A DNA stretch of 13,394 nt from a bacterium (GCA_002686445.1 NZCO01000047.1:1-13394), one strand, 5' to 3'. Positions 5,978-13,044 are shown, counted from the first letter of the stretch. Numbers and translations are program-made. Notes: generated by a model not told the origin, from the letters alone.

Positions 5978-6550
5978 GTGCTGCATATATCACTGCAGGT
6001 GTGGGCAGGTGTGTTTTACCTGCTCAACAAGATCTTCTTATCGCGTAAGGAACGAACTGAGGGTGTAGTTAAGCGGCGGTGGCATATAGCGGCGTGGATA
6101 GCCTACCCGATTGGTTTGCCAGCCTGGGTTATCATCTTTATCAGCGAACGGAACTGGATAGCGGCGGCAGTTGAATCAGGCGGTGCACCAGCCATGCTCA
6201 TGGGCCTTATCATCGCGATACGAGGCAAGGGCAAGGAGCCACGTTGGTTAGACTTCGTAGCGCTAGTCGCCATCGTCGGGGGCTTCGGCTTCAGTCTATG
6301 GGATTTCGGTGGCCTAACGGTGCTGAACCAGTGGCTTGAAACTGGTATCGTGGTTGGCTTTCTCGTCGGCACATATCTACTCGCTAAGGAAATACCATCA
6401 GGATATCTGTGGTTCATGTTCATGAACGTGCTCACTGCCACACTCATGTTCCGTGAGCAGTATTATTGGCTCGCGGGGCAGCAAATTGTCTCGCTCGGCT
6501 TCGTTATTGATGCTTATCGCATTCAGCGCAGCCGCAACCAATCCTCGTAA
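5978..6550 (+). CDS. PnuC-like small membrane protein (tentative)
   Basis: This 190-residue protein starts at GTG with a good SD. About seven hydrophobic segments are visible (near 1-20, 36-55, 58-80, 91-107, 120-136, 142-158, 160-180). The size, seven-helix layout and C-terminal part resemble PnuC, the nicotinamide riboside/nicotinamide facilitator: GTYLLAKEIPSGYLWFMFMN (131-150) recalls the PnuC stretch GxxLxxrk..ExWxxW...(N/D), followed by a short charged tail. The N-terminal half is less convincing, and the classic PnuC Trp motifs are only partly present. If right, it would import NAD precursors, fitting an auxotrophic lifestyle. If not, it is simply an unassigned membrane protein. It stands alone between two terminators, so it is likely its own transcription unit. 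Confidence 0.6.
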   Translation: MLHISLQVWAGVFYLLNKIFLSRKERTEGVVKRRWHIAAWIAYPIGLPAWVIIFISERNWIAAAVESGGAPAMLMGLIIAIRGKGKEPRWLDFVALVAIVGGFGFSLWDFGGLTVLNQWLETGIVVGFLVGTYLLAKEIPSGYLWFMFMNVLTATLMFREQYYWLAGQQIVSLGFVIDAYRIQRSRNQSS

Positions 6551-6560
6551 ACTCTCTAAC

Positions 6561-6585
6561 AACCGTCATCCATGACGGTTTTTTT
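6561..6585 (+). terminator. Rho-independent terminator after the PnuC-like gene
   Basis: AACCGTCA (6561-6568) pairs perfectly with TGACGGTT (6573-6580) around TCCA, followed by a T-run to 6585. It lies 10 nt after the TAA. Confidence 0.93.
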
Positions 6586-6592
6586 ATCTGGT

Positions 6593-6728
6593 GCCCTTAC
6601 TACCTCGAGCATCAGCTCGTGGATGTAAGGGCTCTTTGACATAGTCTTAGCGGAGCTTGCTCGTCGCAGACAAAAGCCCCTGATACTCCAAGCGACCAGC
6701 GAAGCTGGGTAAGCTTGGGGTGGCTTTT
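6593..6728. repeat. Two long imperfect hairpins in a convergent intergenic region
   Basis: Hairpin one spans 6593-6632: GCCCTTAC/GTAAGGGC outside and CGAGC/GCTCG around ATCA inside, separated by small mismatches. Hairpin two spans 6672-6728: AAAAGCC/GGCTTTT outside, then CCAAGC/GCTTGG, then CCAGC/GCTGG around GAA. Both sit between terminators that face each other. They could be extra bidirectional terminators, an RNA of unknown type, or a palindromic repeat element. No coding sequence is seen. Confidence 0.45.
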
Positions 6729-6732
6729 ATAG

Positions 6733-6757
6733 AAAAAACCTCACTTTGGTAGTGAGG
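6733..6757 (-). terminator. Rho-independent terminator of the minus-strand membrane protein
   Basis: Read on the minus strand, CCTCACT (6757-6751) pairs with AGTGAGG (6745-6739) around a 5-nt loop, followed by a run of six T (6738-6733). It lies 19 nt beyond the TGA of the gene. Confidence 0.9.
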
Positions 6758-6776
6758 CCTGTACGTTCGTGGTCCC

Positions 6777-7685
6777 TCATCTGAGGAAGAAGTCGAAACC
6801 TTTGGTACGAAGGACTTGGCTACCGGGAGGCAGGGTGACTTCAGGAACACCTGGACTCAGATACTGGATACCTGGCTCCGCTGACGTGTCCATTGCTTGC
6901 CAGGGAAAGGGCAGCTGCGAGTCGCCATAGACGATATTCGCCTGGACTCTCTGTCCGAGTTCTGCGGCTTTGGCGATGACCAGCTGTGGGGCATGGGCAC
7001 CAAAGAGAATGAGTCTGCGTGGGTTGCGAGAAGAGAATTGCGCCGCCGCTCCCTGCCGGCCCCACTTGATGCTGCCTGCGAGGGCAGTGGCAGTATCGGG
7101 TGTCCAATCCGGGGCCATGTTCACAACGACGGTATACGCCTGGGGCGCAAACGGCCGAGGTCGACGTAGTCCCATTGTGTGCCAGACGATACTGGCAAAC
7201 GTTAGTTCGCCAAACACAACTGCCGCGTATGGCAGGTAGTGCAGTGCCGTCGTGAGCCACCACGGCTGTACATTTAGTCCCATGGACCACACGAAGCCCG
7301 CGCAGTACGTGACAAACGCCGCCAAGGCGATTATCGCGGGGCGCCTAATGTTGCGTTCGGCTGTAGTCGGAAACCCGGGTCCTAGAGCGCTACTAATCAC
7401 CGTAGCGATACCTGAGGCGCCGGCGGTAATTGCCGCCAAGCCTAAGGGCAGTAACATCCAACGAGAGCCAGAGGCAATTCCCCAGACCCCTACCGGCAGC
7501 AGCAGACACGTAGCAGCGTGTAAAACGGCGAAGTTCGGTATACGGTTCCAGCGTGATAGTTTCGGCCAGGTGCCGCCTTTGCGACTGACAGCCCAGAAGA
7601 GTGTCAGACATAGGCAGATCGATACGTGGAGGCTAAAAGCCAACAACGCATGATTGGACAAAAGGTAGACGAGGAAAGCAAACAT
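6777..7685 (-). CDS. Membrane protein with C-terminal soluble domain, unknown family
   Basis: The ATG at 7685 is preceded by GGAG with a 7-nt gap, which decides this start over a TTG 26 codons upstream. The 302-residue product has about five membrane segments (near 5-30, 52-72, 76-98, 117-135, 143-168). A predicted soluble part follows (about 180-302) with alternating hydrophobic strands such as YTVVVNM (184-190), RRLILFG (223-229) and ANIVYGD (249-255), suggesting an alpha/beta fold. This two-part layout recalls DUF218/YdcF-type proteins, but the key motifs of that family are not seen, so I do not assign it. It is transcribed away from nrdA and has its own terminator. Confidence 0.75.
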   Translation of the reverse strand: MFAFLVYLLSNHALLAFSLHVSICLCLTLFWAVSRKGGTWPKLSRWNRIPNFAVLHAATCLLLPVGVWGIASGSRWMLLPLGLAAITAGASGIATVISSALGPGFPTTAERNIRRPAIIALAAFVTYCAGFVWSMGLNVQPWWLTTALHYLPYAAVVFGELTFASIVWHTMGLRRPRPFAPQAYTVVVNMAPDWTPDTATALAGSIKWGRQGAAAQFSSRNPRRLILFGAHAPQLVIAKAAELGQRVQANIVYGDSQLPFPWQAMDTSAEPGIQYLSPGVPEVTLPPGSQVLRTKGFDFFLR

Positions 7686-7920
7686 GGCATATCTCCGGTC
7701 TATTTGACGGTTTGAAGGTACAGGGTGAGTCGCAGTTGCTCTGCGATTTACGCCCCAAAACAATAGCGCAGGGCTGTGGAAAAATCAATGTTGTTTTGCG
7801 ACGTGTGTGGAACATAGGTATAGCCAAAAAGGCTATGTGAGGCGGGCATACGCCGTATTATTTTTTCTGTGTAGAGCCTCTTTTTCGATTTTCTGTTTTT
7901 TGTTCACCCCATATCTACAC
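7686..7920. other. Divergent intergenic region upstream of nrdA
   Basis: No gene is seen. ATAGCC (7820-7825) and GGCTAT (7831-7836) form a hairpin around AAAAA. GGCG/CGCC (7841-7844/7851-7854) forms another, followed by a T-rich stretch at 7859-7908 that could stop plus-strand transcription or give a curved, AT-rich promoter upstream region. GTGTAG at 7869-7874 and CTACAC at 7915-7920 face each other and are repeated nearer the promoter. Confidence 0.45.
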
Positions 7921-7934
7921 CCGATGTACGTTTA

Positions 7935-7964
7935 TTGTGTCGGACTACACAAGTGGGATACAAT
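7935..7964 (+). promoter_or_regulatory. Predicted nrdA promoter
   Basis: TTGTGT (7935-7940), an 18-nt spacer and TACAAT (7959-7964, 5 of 6 to TATAAT) form a reasonable sigma-70 promoter, with a start near 7971 and a 5' leader of about 155 nt. A CTACAC half-site at 7945-7950 lies in the spacer, 30 bp from an identical one at 7915-7920. I see no convincing NrdR box pair. Confidence 0.6.
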
Positions 7965-7979
7965 ACAAGAACTGTGATG

Positions 7980-8092
7980 CCGTCGCCAACGGTGTCGACC
8001 CTCTGAAAATTCAGAGTAACTAAGAGGACGTACGTATCGTTCCCTCTACTGTTCGCAACGTGCGAAAAAGTGGGAACAACACGTAGGTCCTC
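7980..8092 (+). promoter_or_regulatory. Structured 5' leader of nrdA (candidate cis-regulatory RNA)
   Basis: Stems visible in order: CCGT/ACGG at 7980-7992; CTCTGA/TCAGAG at 8001-8016; then a nested rod made of GAGGACGTACGT (8024-8035) with ACGTAGGTCCTC (8081-8092), 11 of 12 paired, enclosing GTTCCC (8039-8044) with GGGAAC (8072-8077), which encloses TTCGCA/TGCGAA (8052-8066). After 8092 the leader is unstructured, C/A-rich and without an SD. Alternative pairing of CCTCT (near 8000) with AGAGG (8023-8027) could disrupt the rod. It does not match AdoCbl, 2'-dG or other riboswitch classes known to me. Confidence 0.5.
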
Positions 8093-8126
8093 TCATCATC
8101 CTTCATCCTTCACAAACACAAAAACC

Positions 8127-11078
8127 ATGGCTATCGAAAAAATAACAAAGCGCAGTGGGGAGGTCGTCGACTTCGACCAAAACAAGATCGAACTGGCTAT
8201 TCATAAAGCCGCCCAGGCGACTAGTACCGAGATGAGTCACGACGCGATCGGCGAGATTACGCGTCAGGTCGTTACCGTTATTGAAGATAGTCACGGTGAA
8301 GCTACCCCGAGTGTTGAGCATGTCCAAGATATCGTAGAGCGGACCATAGCTGCATCCGGAAGTTTTGATGTAGCCAAGGCGTACATCCTGTATCGCTACC
8401 AGCAACTCGAGCGACGCGAGGAAGAGCAAGCCGAGATTGTAGCTAAGGCGAAGACGCATCAGTTGAATGTTGTTTTACGGGACGGCACGAAGGTGCCTTT
8501 TGATGTGAATGAAATTACTGCCTTTTTGGTGAAGTGTATTGGTGAGCACAGCGCGCAGATCGATACTGATGCAGTTGTGCAAGATGCCATCGGCAATGTG
8601 TATGACGGCATTACCACCGGCGAGATCAATCAGGCCGTGGTTATGGCCCTAAAGGGCAGGATTGAACATGATCCGGCCTACTCCACCGTGGCCGCTCGGG
8701 TACTGCTCAACGATTTATACCGAGAAGTCCTAGGCACCAATGAATTTAGCTCTGATTTTGCCGATAGTTATCAAAAGGGATTGATCGCTTCTATTACCAA
8801 GGGGGTAACCGAGGACCGATTAGACAAGCGTATGCTGGAATATGATCTGTCACGGCTAGCCAAGGCGATTGACGCCAGTCGCGACCAGCTGTTTGGGTAT
8901 TTGGGTGCGCAGGTGCTGTATGATCGCTACTTTCAGAAGGATCTAGAGCAAAACATCTTTGAAACTCCGCAATATTTCTGGATGCGAGTGGCTATGGGAC
9001 TAGCGCTGGGAGAGGACAATCGCGAGGAGCGAGCGCTGGAGTTCTACGAGACCATGTCGACGCTCCATTATGTACCGTCAACACCAACACTCTTCCATGC
9101 TGGTACCACCCATCCACAGATGAGCTCGTGTTACTTAACGACGGTTGAGGATGACCTATCTGCCATCTTTAAATCATTTGGTGATAACGCGCAGCTCTCG
9201 AAGTGGTCAGGTGGCCTGGGCAATGATTGGACTAACATTCGAGCGACCGGTTCCTTAATTAAAAGCACCAACGTCGGTAGTCAAGGAGTTATTCCCTTCC
9301 TGAAAATTGCAGACGCTACTACCGCGGCTATTAATCGCAGCGGCAAGCGGCGAGGTGCTACCTGTGTGTATCTAGAAACGTGGCACTACGACATCGAAGA
9401 CTTCCTGGAGCTGCGCAAAAACACGGGCGATGACCGTCGTCGTACGCACGACATGAATACGGCCAACTGGATCCCGGATCTGTTTATGAAGCGAGTTATA
9501 GAAGATGGAGACTGGACACTGTTCTCGCCAGATGAAACTCCTGACCTCCACGATAGTTACGGTCGTGACTTTGAGCGTAAGTACGAACAGTACGAGCGGC
9601 AAGCGGCCGCGGGTGAAATCAATCTCTACAAAACAATTAAAGCCAAGCACCTGTGGCGCAAGATGATTACAATGCTCTTCGAAACGGGTCACCCTTGGAT
9701 TACGTTCAAGGATCCGAGCAACATTCGTTCTCCCCAAGATCACGTCGGCGTGGTGCACAGCTCCAACCTATGTACGGAAATAACGCTCAATACGTCAGCA
9801 GACGAGACGGCTGTTTGTAACCTAGGCTCGGTCAATATCGTGCGTCACATTACCAACGGGCAGCTCGACAAAGAAAAGGTCGCGCGTACGGTGCGCTCGG
9901 CAATGCGCATGCTGGATAACGTGATTGATCTGAACTTCTACCCCACTGAGGATGCGAAGCGGTCCAACCTGCGGCACCGACCTGTCGGCTTGGGAATTAT
10001 GGGCCTGCAAGATGCGCTGTATGAGATGAATCTTAGTTTTGACACTGAAGAAGCCGTCGAGTTCTCAGATAATTTTCAGGAACTTGTGGCCTATCATGCC
10101 CAACTGTCTTCTTCGCAGCTAGCTCGTGAGCGAGGTGCGTATGAAAGCTTTAAGGGTTCTAAGTGGGACCGAGGATTGCTACCCATCGACACGCTCAAGC
10201 TCATGGAAGAAGAGCGCGGACTATCCACTGGGGTGCCGCACACGTCGAGTCTTGATTGGGAGGAAGTGCGCACGCACATCCGAGAGCATGGCATGCGTAA
10301 TTCAAACACCTTAGCGATCGCGCCCACGGCAACCATCGCCAACATCAGCGGTGTCTTTCCCTCCATCGAACCCATCTACAAAAATGTGTACGTGAAATCG
10401 AACTTCAGTGGTGAATTCACCATGAATAACACGTTCTTGGTGCGTGAGTTGAAAAGTCGGGGCCTGTGGAACCACGAGATGATGGAAAATCTCAAGCGCG
10501 ACGATGGCAGCATTCAGCAAATTGCTGAGATTCCAGACGACATGAAACCACGGTACAAGGAAGTGTTTGAAATTGATCCGATTTGGATTGTGAAGCATGC
10601 GGCGCGTCGTAATAAGTGGATCGACCAAAGTCAGTCAGTCAATATCTTCGTCAGTACTACCTCTGGTAAGATGCTGTCGGACGTATACCAAGCGGCGTGG
10701 AAGATGGGTCTGAAGACCACTTACTACCTACGCTCACTGGGTGCCTCTGCTATTGAGAAGAGCAGTCTAGATATCACCAAGCAAACAGATCAACCAGCTA
10801 CAGAGGTAGCAGTAGAACCAGTCTCGGCCGTAGCAACCAGTGTCTCACCAGAGGCGATTCCGATGCCTGTCCCAGTTGCGTCACCGTCGGTGCCGGTGGC
10901 CAGTGCACCAGCCACCGTGACATCAGAAGTCCCACGAGTAAGCTCGGCGGCTACGAACCCAGTACCGGTTCCGCCTCCGGCTCCTGTTATAACAACACCA
11001 ACGCCAGCCGCAACGGCTCCACCACGAGTAAAAAAGATCTTCGTGGCGCCTGAGGCTCTGTGCGAAGCGTGCGAATAA
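8127..11078 (+). CDS. nrdA: Class I ribonucleotide reductase, alpha (catalytic) subunit
   Basis: It reduces ribonucleotides to deoxyribonucleotides with the NrdB partner. The product has 983 residues from the ATG at 8127; the family pattern starts at MAIEKITKRSG, so an upstream in-frame ATG (8070) inside the folded leader is rejected. Two ATP-cone domains lie in tandem (about 3-95 and 112-203), allosteric sites sensing ATP/dATP. The core holds Cys335 (SSCY) and Cys564 (AVCNLGS), the active-site redox pair; the NLCTE motif with Asn547, thiyl-radical Cys549 and Glu551; and Tyr866-Tyr867 (TTYYLRS) of the radical path. The C-terminus is unusual: about 90 residues rich in Pro, Ala, Val and Thr (880-970) link the core to LCEACE, whose Cys979 and Cys982 are the expected shuttle pair. 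There is no SD. nrdB follows after 70 nt. Confidence 0.96.
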   Translation: MAIEKITKRSGEVVDFDQNKIELAIHKAAQATSTEMSHDAIGEITRQVVTVIEDSHGEATPSVEHVQDIVERTIAASGSFDVAKAYILYRYQQLERREEEQAEIVAKAKTHQLNVVLRDGTKVPFDVNEITAFLVKCIGEHSAQIDTDAVVQDAIGNVYDGITTGEINQAVVMALKGRIEHDPAYSTVAARVLLNDLYREVLGTNEFSSDFADSYQKGLIASITKGVTEDRLDKRMLEYDLSRLAKAIDASRDQLFGYLGAQVLYDRYFQKDLEQNIFETPQYFWMRVAMGLALGEDNREERALEFYETMSTLHYVPSTPTLFHAGTTHPQMSSCYLTTVEDDLSAIFKSFGDNAQLSKWSGGLGNDWTNIRATGSLIKSTNVGSQGVIPFLKIADATTAAINRSGKRRGATCVYLETWHYDIEDFLELRKNTGDDRRRTHDMNTANWIPDLFMKRVIEDGDWTLFSPDETPDLHDSYGRDFERKYEQYERQAAAGEINLYKTIKAKHLWRKMITMLFETGHPWITFKDPSNIRSPQDHVGVVHSSNLCTEITLNTSADETAVCNLGSVNIVRHITNGQLDKEKVARTVRSAMRMLDNVIDLNFYPTEDAKRSNLRHRPVGLGIMGLQDALYEMNLSFDTEEAVEFSDNFQELVAYHAQLSSSQLARERGAYESFKGSKWDRGLLPIDTLKLMEEERGLSTGVPHTSSLDWEEVRTHIREHGMRNSNTLAIAPTATIANISGVFPSIEPIYKNVYVKSNFSGEFTMNNTFLVRELKSRGLWNHEMMENLKRDDGSIQQIAEIPDDMKPRYKEVFEIDPIWIVKHAARRNKWIDQSQSVNIFVSTTSGKMLSDVYQAAWKMGLKTTYYLRSLGASAIEKSSLDITKQTDQPATEVAVEPVSAVATSVSPEAIPMPVPVASPSVPVASAPATVTSEVPRVSSAATNPVPVPPPAPVITTPTPAATAPPRVKKIFVAPEALCEACE

Positions 11079-11148
11079 CTAGTACTTGCCCCTCGGGGCG
11101 ATAACATGCGAGGATAGTCAGTTAACTTATTAAGTCTTCTTTACGCTC

Positions 11149-12213
11149 ATGACAACGCAATTTGACTCCAGCGGTTTAGTACTCAATCGCCAAGCGGGTG
11201 ATGCACCCGCCGACAACAATAAAACCATTTTAAATTCTGGTACGACCGATCCGAACAAGATATTGCCGATGAAATACAAATGGGCGCGAGCGCATTACAA
11301 AACGGGTGTGGCAAACAACTGGGTACCAGAAGAAGTAAACATGCAGAAGGACGTGGAGACATGGAAAAGCCCCACTGAGCTCACCGCCGATGAACGACGG
11401 CTGATTCTCTGGAATATGGGCTTCTTCTCAACGGCGGAGAGCCTGACTGCTAATAACTTGGTACTAGCCGTGTACAAACACATCACCAATCCTGAGTGTC
11501 GACAGTATTTATTGCGCCAGGCCTATGAAGAAGCGGTGCACACAGACACCTTTATTTACAGCTGTGACACGCTGGGGCTCGACCCCGATGAGGTGTATAA
11601 CATGTACCTCAAGATCCCTAGCATTAACGCCAAGGATGAATTTGTGGTGAATATGACCAAATCAGTGTTGGACCCAGGCTTTACCACCGAGGGGACTGAG
11701 AACATTCAAAAGTTTGTGCATGACTTGATAGGCTTCTACGTGATTATGGAAGGCATTTTCTTCTACGCCGGGTTTGTGATGATGTTGTCGTTCCTGCGAC
11801 AAAACAAGATGGTAGGTATAGCTGAGCAGTTCCAATTTATTCTGCGAGACGAGTCAGTCCATTTGGCCTTCGGGGTGGACATGATCAACACCATTATTGA
11901 TGAGAACCCAGAGATCTGGACTCCCGACTTCCAGCAAGTTATCACCGACCGTATTAAGCAAGCCGTGGAGCTAGAGTCGACCTATGCTGAGGACTGCTTA
12001 CCTCGTGGCATCTTAGGATTACAAGCTGATTCGATTAAGCAGTACGTGAAATATATCGCTGACCGACGACTCAAAAAGATACGCCTAAAGCCGCTCTACA
12101 ACGTTGATACGCCATTCCCATGGATGGGTGAGATCATCGATTTACGTAAAGAAAAGAACTTCTTCGAAACACGCGTCACCGAATACCAGAGTGGACAGTT
12201 GAACTGGGACTAA
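11149..12213 (+). CDS. nrdB: Class Ic ribonucleotide reductase, beta (radical/cofactor) subunit
   Basis: NrdB houses the metal cofactor that starts the radical in NrdA. The 354-residue protein has the ferritin-like ligand set: Glu97 (FFSTAES), Glu128 and His131 (EEAVH), Glu201 (IMEG), Glu235 and His238 (RDESVH). The residue four after His131, the radical Tyr in class Ia, is Phe135. From memory, Chlamydia trachomatis NrdB, the class Ic prototype with a Mn/Fe centre, has the same ligands and Phe127, at a constant offset of 8 residues. The C-terminal Tyr346 (EYQ), expected for electron transfer to NrdA, is present. It starts at ATG 11149 without a clear SD, 70 nt after nrdA, with no terminator between, so co-transcription is likely. 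A small GCCCC/GGGGC hairpin lies in the gap. Confidence 0.95.
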   Translation: MTTQFDSSGLVLNRQAGDAPADNNKTILNSGTTDPNKILPMKYKWARAHYKTGVANNWVPEEVNMQKDVETWKSPTELTADERRLILWNMGFFSTAESLTANNLVLAVYKHITNPECRQYLLRQAYEEAVHTDTFIYSCDTLGLDPDEVYNMYLKIPSINAKDEFVVNMTKSVLDPGFTTEGTENIQKFVHDLIGFYVIMEGIFFYAGFVMMLSFLRQNKMVGIAEQFQFILRDESVHLAFGVDMINTIIDENPEIWTPDFQQVITDRIKQAVELESTYAEDCLPRGILGLQADSIKQYVKYIADRRLKKIRLKPLYNVDTPFPWMGEIIDLRKEKNFFETRVTEYQSGQLNWD

Positions 12214-12220
12214 ATGGCCT

Positions 12221-12250
12221 ATGAGAGAGGAGAGGGATCTCCTCTCTCAT
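12221..12250 (+). repeat. Perfect 13-bp hairpin directly after nrdB
   Basis: ATGAGAGAGGAGA (12221-12233) is the exact complement of TCTCCTCTCTCAT (12238-12250) around a GGGA loop. It begins 8 nt after the nrdB stop and has no T-run, so it is more likely an mRNA 3'-end stabiliser or part of a larger RNA than a terminator by itself. CTCTCCTC at about 12272-12279 can compete for the left arm. Confidence 0.6.
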
Positions 12251-12292
12251 GACGCTCACTATGTTCGCTGCTCTCTCCTCACATGGAGACGA

Positions 12293-12318
12293 ACAAAACG
12301 GGGGAACCCCGATTTTGT
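12293..12318 (+). terminator. Terminator-like hairpin downstream of nrdAB
   Basis: CGGGG (12299-12303) pairs with CCCCG (12307-12311) around GAA. The stem continues, past one bulged A, as ACAAAA (12293-12298) with TTTTGT (12313-12318). A-rich before and T-rich after, it could work in both directions. The same flank pattern (AACAAAA...TTTTGTT) appears in the hairpin at 401-443. Confidence 0.65.
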
Positions 12319-12405
12319 CCGTGTCAATTCAAGGTGCCGAGCTGTTGCCCGTTAAACAGTGAATAATCCCTCATATCATCCATTAAGGGTGCGGGGTCTT
12401 TTTTT
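12306..12405 (+). terminator. Second, possibly alternative, terminator structure after nrdB
   Basis: CGGGGT at 12392-12397 runs into a seven-T tract. Its best left arm is ACCCCG at 12306-12311, which is also the 3' arm of the preceding hairpin, so the two folds exclude each other. The enclosed stretch can form CTGTT/AACAG (12342-12359) and CCCT/AGGG (12368-12389). No plus-strand gene follows directly, so this may be a backup terminator or the end of a small RNA. Confidence 0.4.
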
Positions 12406-12513
12406 ATCTCAAAATTATCACTTCTCGAAGCTCCCCCTATTGGACATGTTTGGAACTGTTGATTGGAGAAATATAGGTATAGAGCTACAAGCAATTAGCC
12501 TACTTTGCGTATG
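12406..12513. other. Intergenic stretch with no gene seen
   Basis: No coding region is evident. TTGGAA, a 16-nt spacer and TATAGG (about 12450-12477) resemble a weak plus-strand promoter, but no reading frame follows it on that strand before 13045. Confidence 0.3.
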
Positions 12514-12552
12514 AATAAAAAAGAGCGGGTGTTGGCTTAATCCTCACCGCTC
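12514..12552 (-). terminator. Rho-independent terminator of the 62-aa minus-strand gene
   Basis: On the minus strand GAGCGG (12552-12547) pairs with CCGCTC (12528-12523), extended past a bulge by a TG/CA step, and is followed by TTTTTT. It lies about 27 nt beyond the TGA of the 62-aa gene. Confidence 0.8.
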
Positions 12553-12578
12553 ATGTTGCTCCCAGTTTTCATGCCTAA

Positions 12579-12767
12579 TCATTCGGTTTCTGCGAGCAAT
12601 TTCTCAATGTCCGTTTTTAGACGGGCCGACGCTTCGTCTGGGTCAATGCCCCTTTCCCGAAGCTGTTTGTCAACCACGTCAATGGGAATTTCAGCTGCAG
12701 TTTCCGGGTCAGCTGATAAAAGTAGCAAGAGACGCTTTGCGGCGTCCTTATTTCGTGCCGTCGTCAT
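12579..12767 (-). CDS. Small acidic helical protein, 62 aa, unknown function
   Basis: The ORF starts at ATG 12767 with AGGAG 7 nt upstream, ends in TGA, and has both a near-consensus promoter and a terminator, so it is very likely a real single-gene unit. The product has a Lys/Arg-containing N-terminus with a Leu run (KRLLLLLSADPETAAEIP, residues 11-28), then VVDKQLRERGIDPDEASARL (31-50), and looks all-helical and soluble. From memory, similar short proteins with the ADPETAAEIP..VVD..L...GIDP pattern occur beside ImmA/IrrE-type or toxin-antitoxin-like genes in other bacteria, but no such partner is seen downstream here. I therefore leave the function open. Confidence 0.75.
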   Translation of the reverse strand: MTTARNKDAAKRLLLLLSADPETAAEIPIDVVDKQLRERGIDPDEASARLKTDIEKLLAETE

Positions 12768-12825
12768 TTGGAAGCTCCTAGTTTAGTGAATGAGGAGTGC
12801 GAGGAGGCGACAGAATGCAGTCACT

Positions 12826-12854
12826 AATGTAAAGCACATAGTATATATTGTCAA
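12826..12854 (-). promoter_or_regulatory. Promoter of the 62-aa gene
   Basis: Read on the minus strand: TTGACA (12854-12849), a 17-nt spacer and TACATT (12831-12826). This is a near-consensus sigma-70 promoter, predicting a start near 12819 and a leader of about 50 nt. Confidence 0.75.
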
Positions 12855-12871
12855 ATGCCCCCATTACGGAC

Positions 12872-12887
12872 TCCGCCGGCTGGCGGA
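12872..12887. repeat. GC-rich palindrome between divergent promoters
   Basis: TCCGCC (12872-12877) pairs perfectly with GGCGGA (12882-12887) around GGCT. It sits between the two outward-facing promoters and could be a terminator stem, an operator, or one copy of a dispersed palindromic repeat. Confidence 0.4.
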
Positions 12888-12934
12888 TTTCGGACCAGAA
12901 TTAGGGAGTATCAGAAGGAGATTTGGGCCATAGG

Positions 12935-12963
12935 TTGACACACAGCATGATTCATTCTATCTT
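12935..12963 (+). promoter_or_regulatory. Promoter of the partial gene at 13045
   Basis: TTGACA (12935-12940), a 17-nt spacer and TATCTT (12958-12963) form a strong sigma-70 promoter, predicting a start near 12970 and a leader of about 75 nt. TGCCGTAC occurs twice in that leader (12989-12996 and 13023-13030). Confidence 0.72.
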
Positions 12964-13044
12964 ATGGACGTTCTTTTCAACCCGGACATGCCGTACTCCG
13001 CTCATCACGGAATAACCGGTAGTGCCGTACATGGGAGAAATGCG

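Noticed and set aside
6636..6664. Promoter from TTGACA at 6636
   Set aside because: The sequence 16-18 nt downstream is GC-rich and has no -10 match, and no reading frame follows on that strand.
7900..7970. NrdR boxes upstream of nrdA
   Set aside because: The TGTGT...ACACA repeat has the opposite orientation to the ACAC...GTGT NrdR box, and no properly spaced pair is seen.
8070..8126. Upstream ATG 8070 as nrdA start
   Set aside because: It lies inside the folded leader and adds 19 residues without family similarity.
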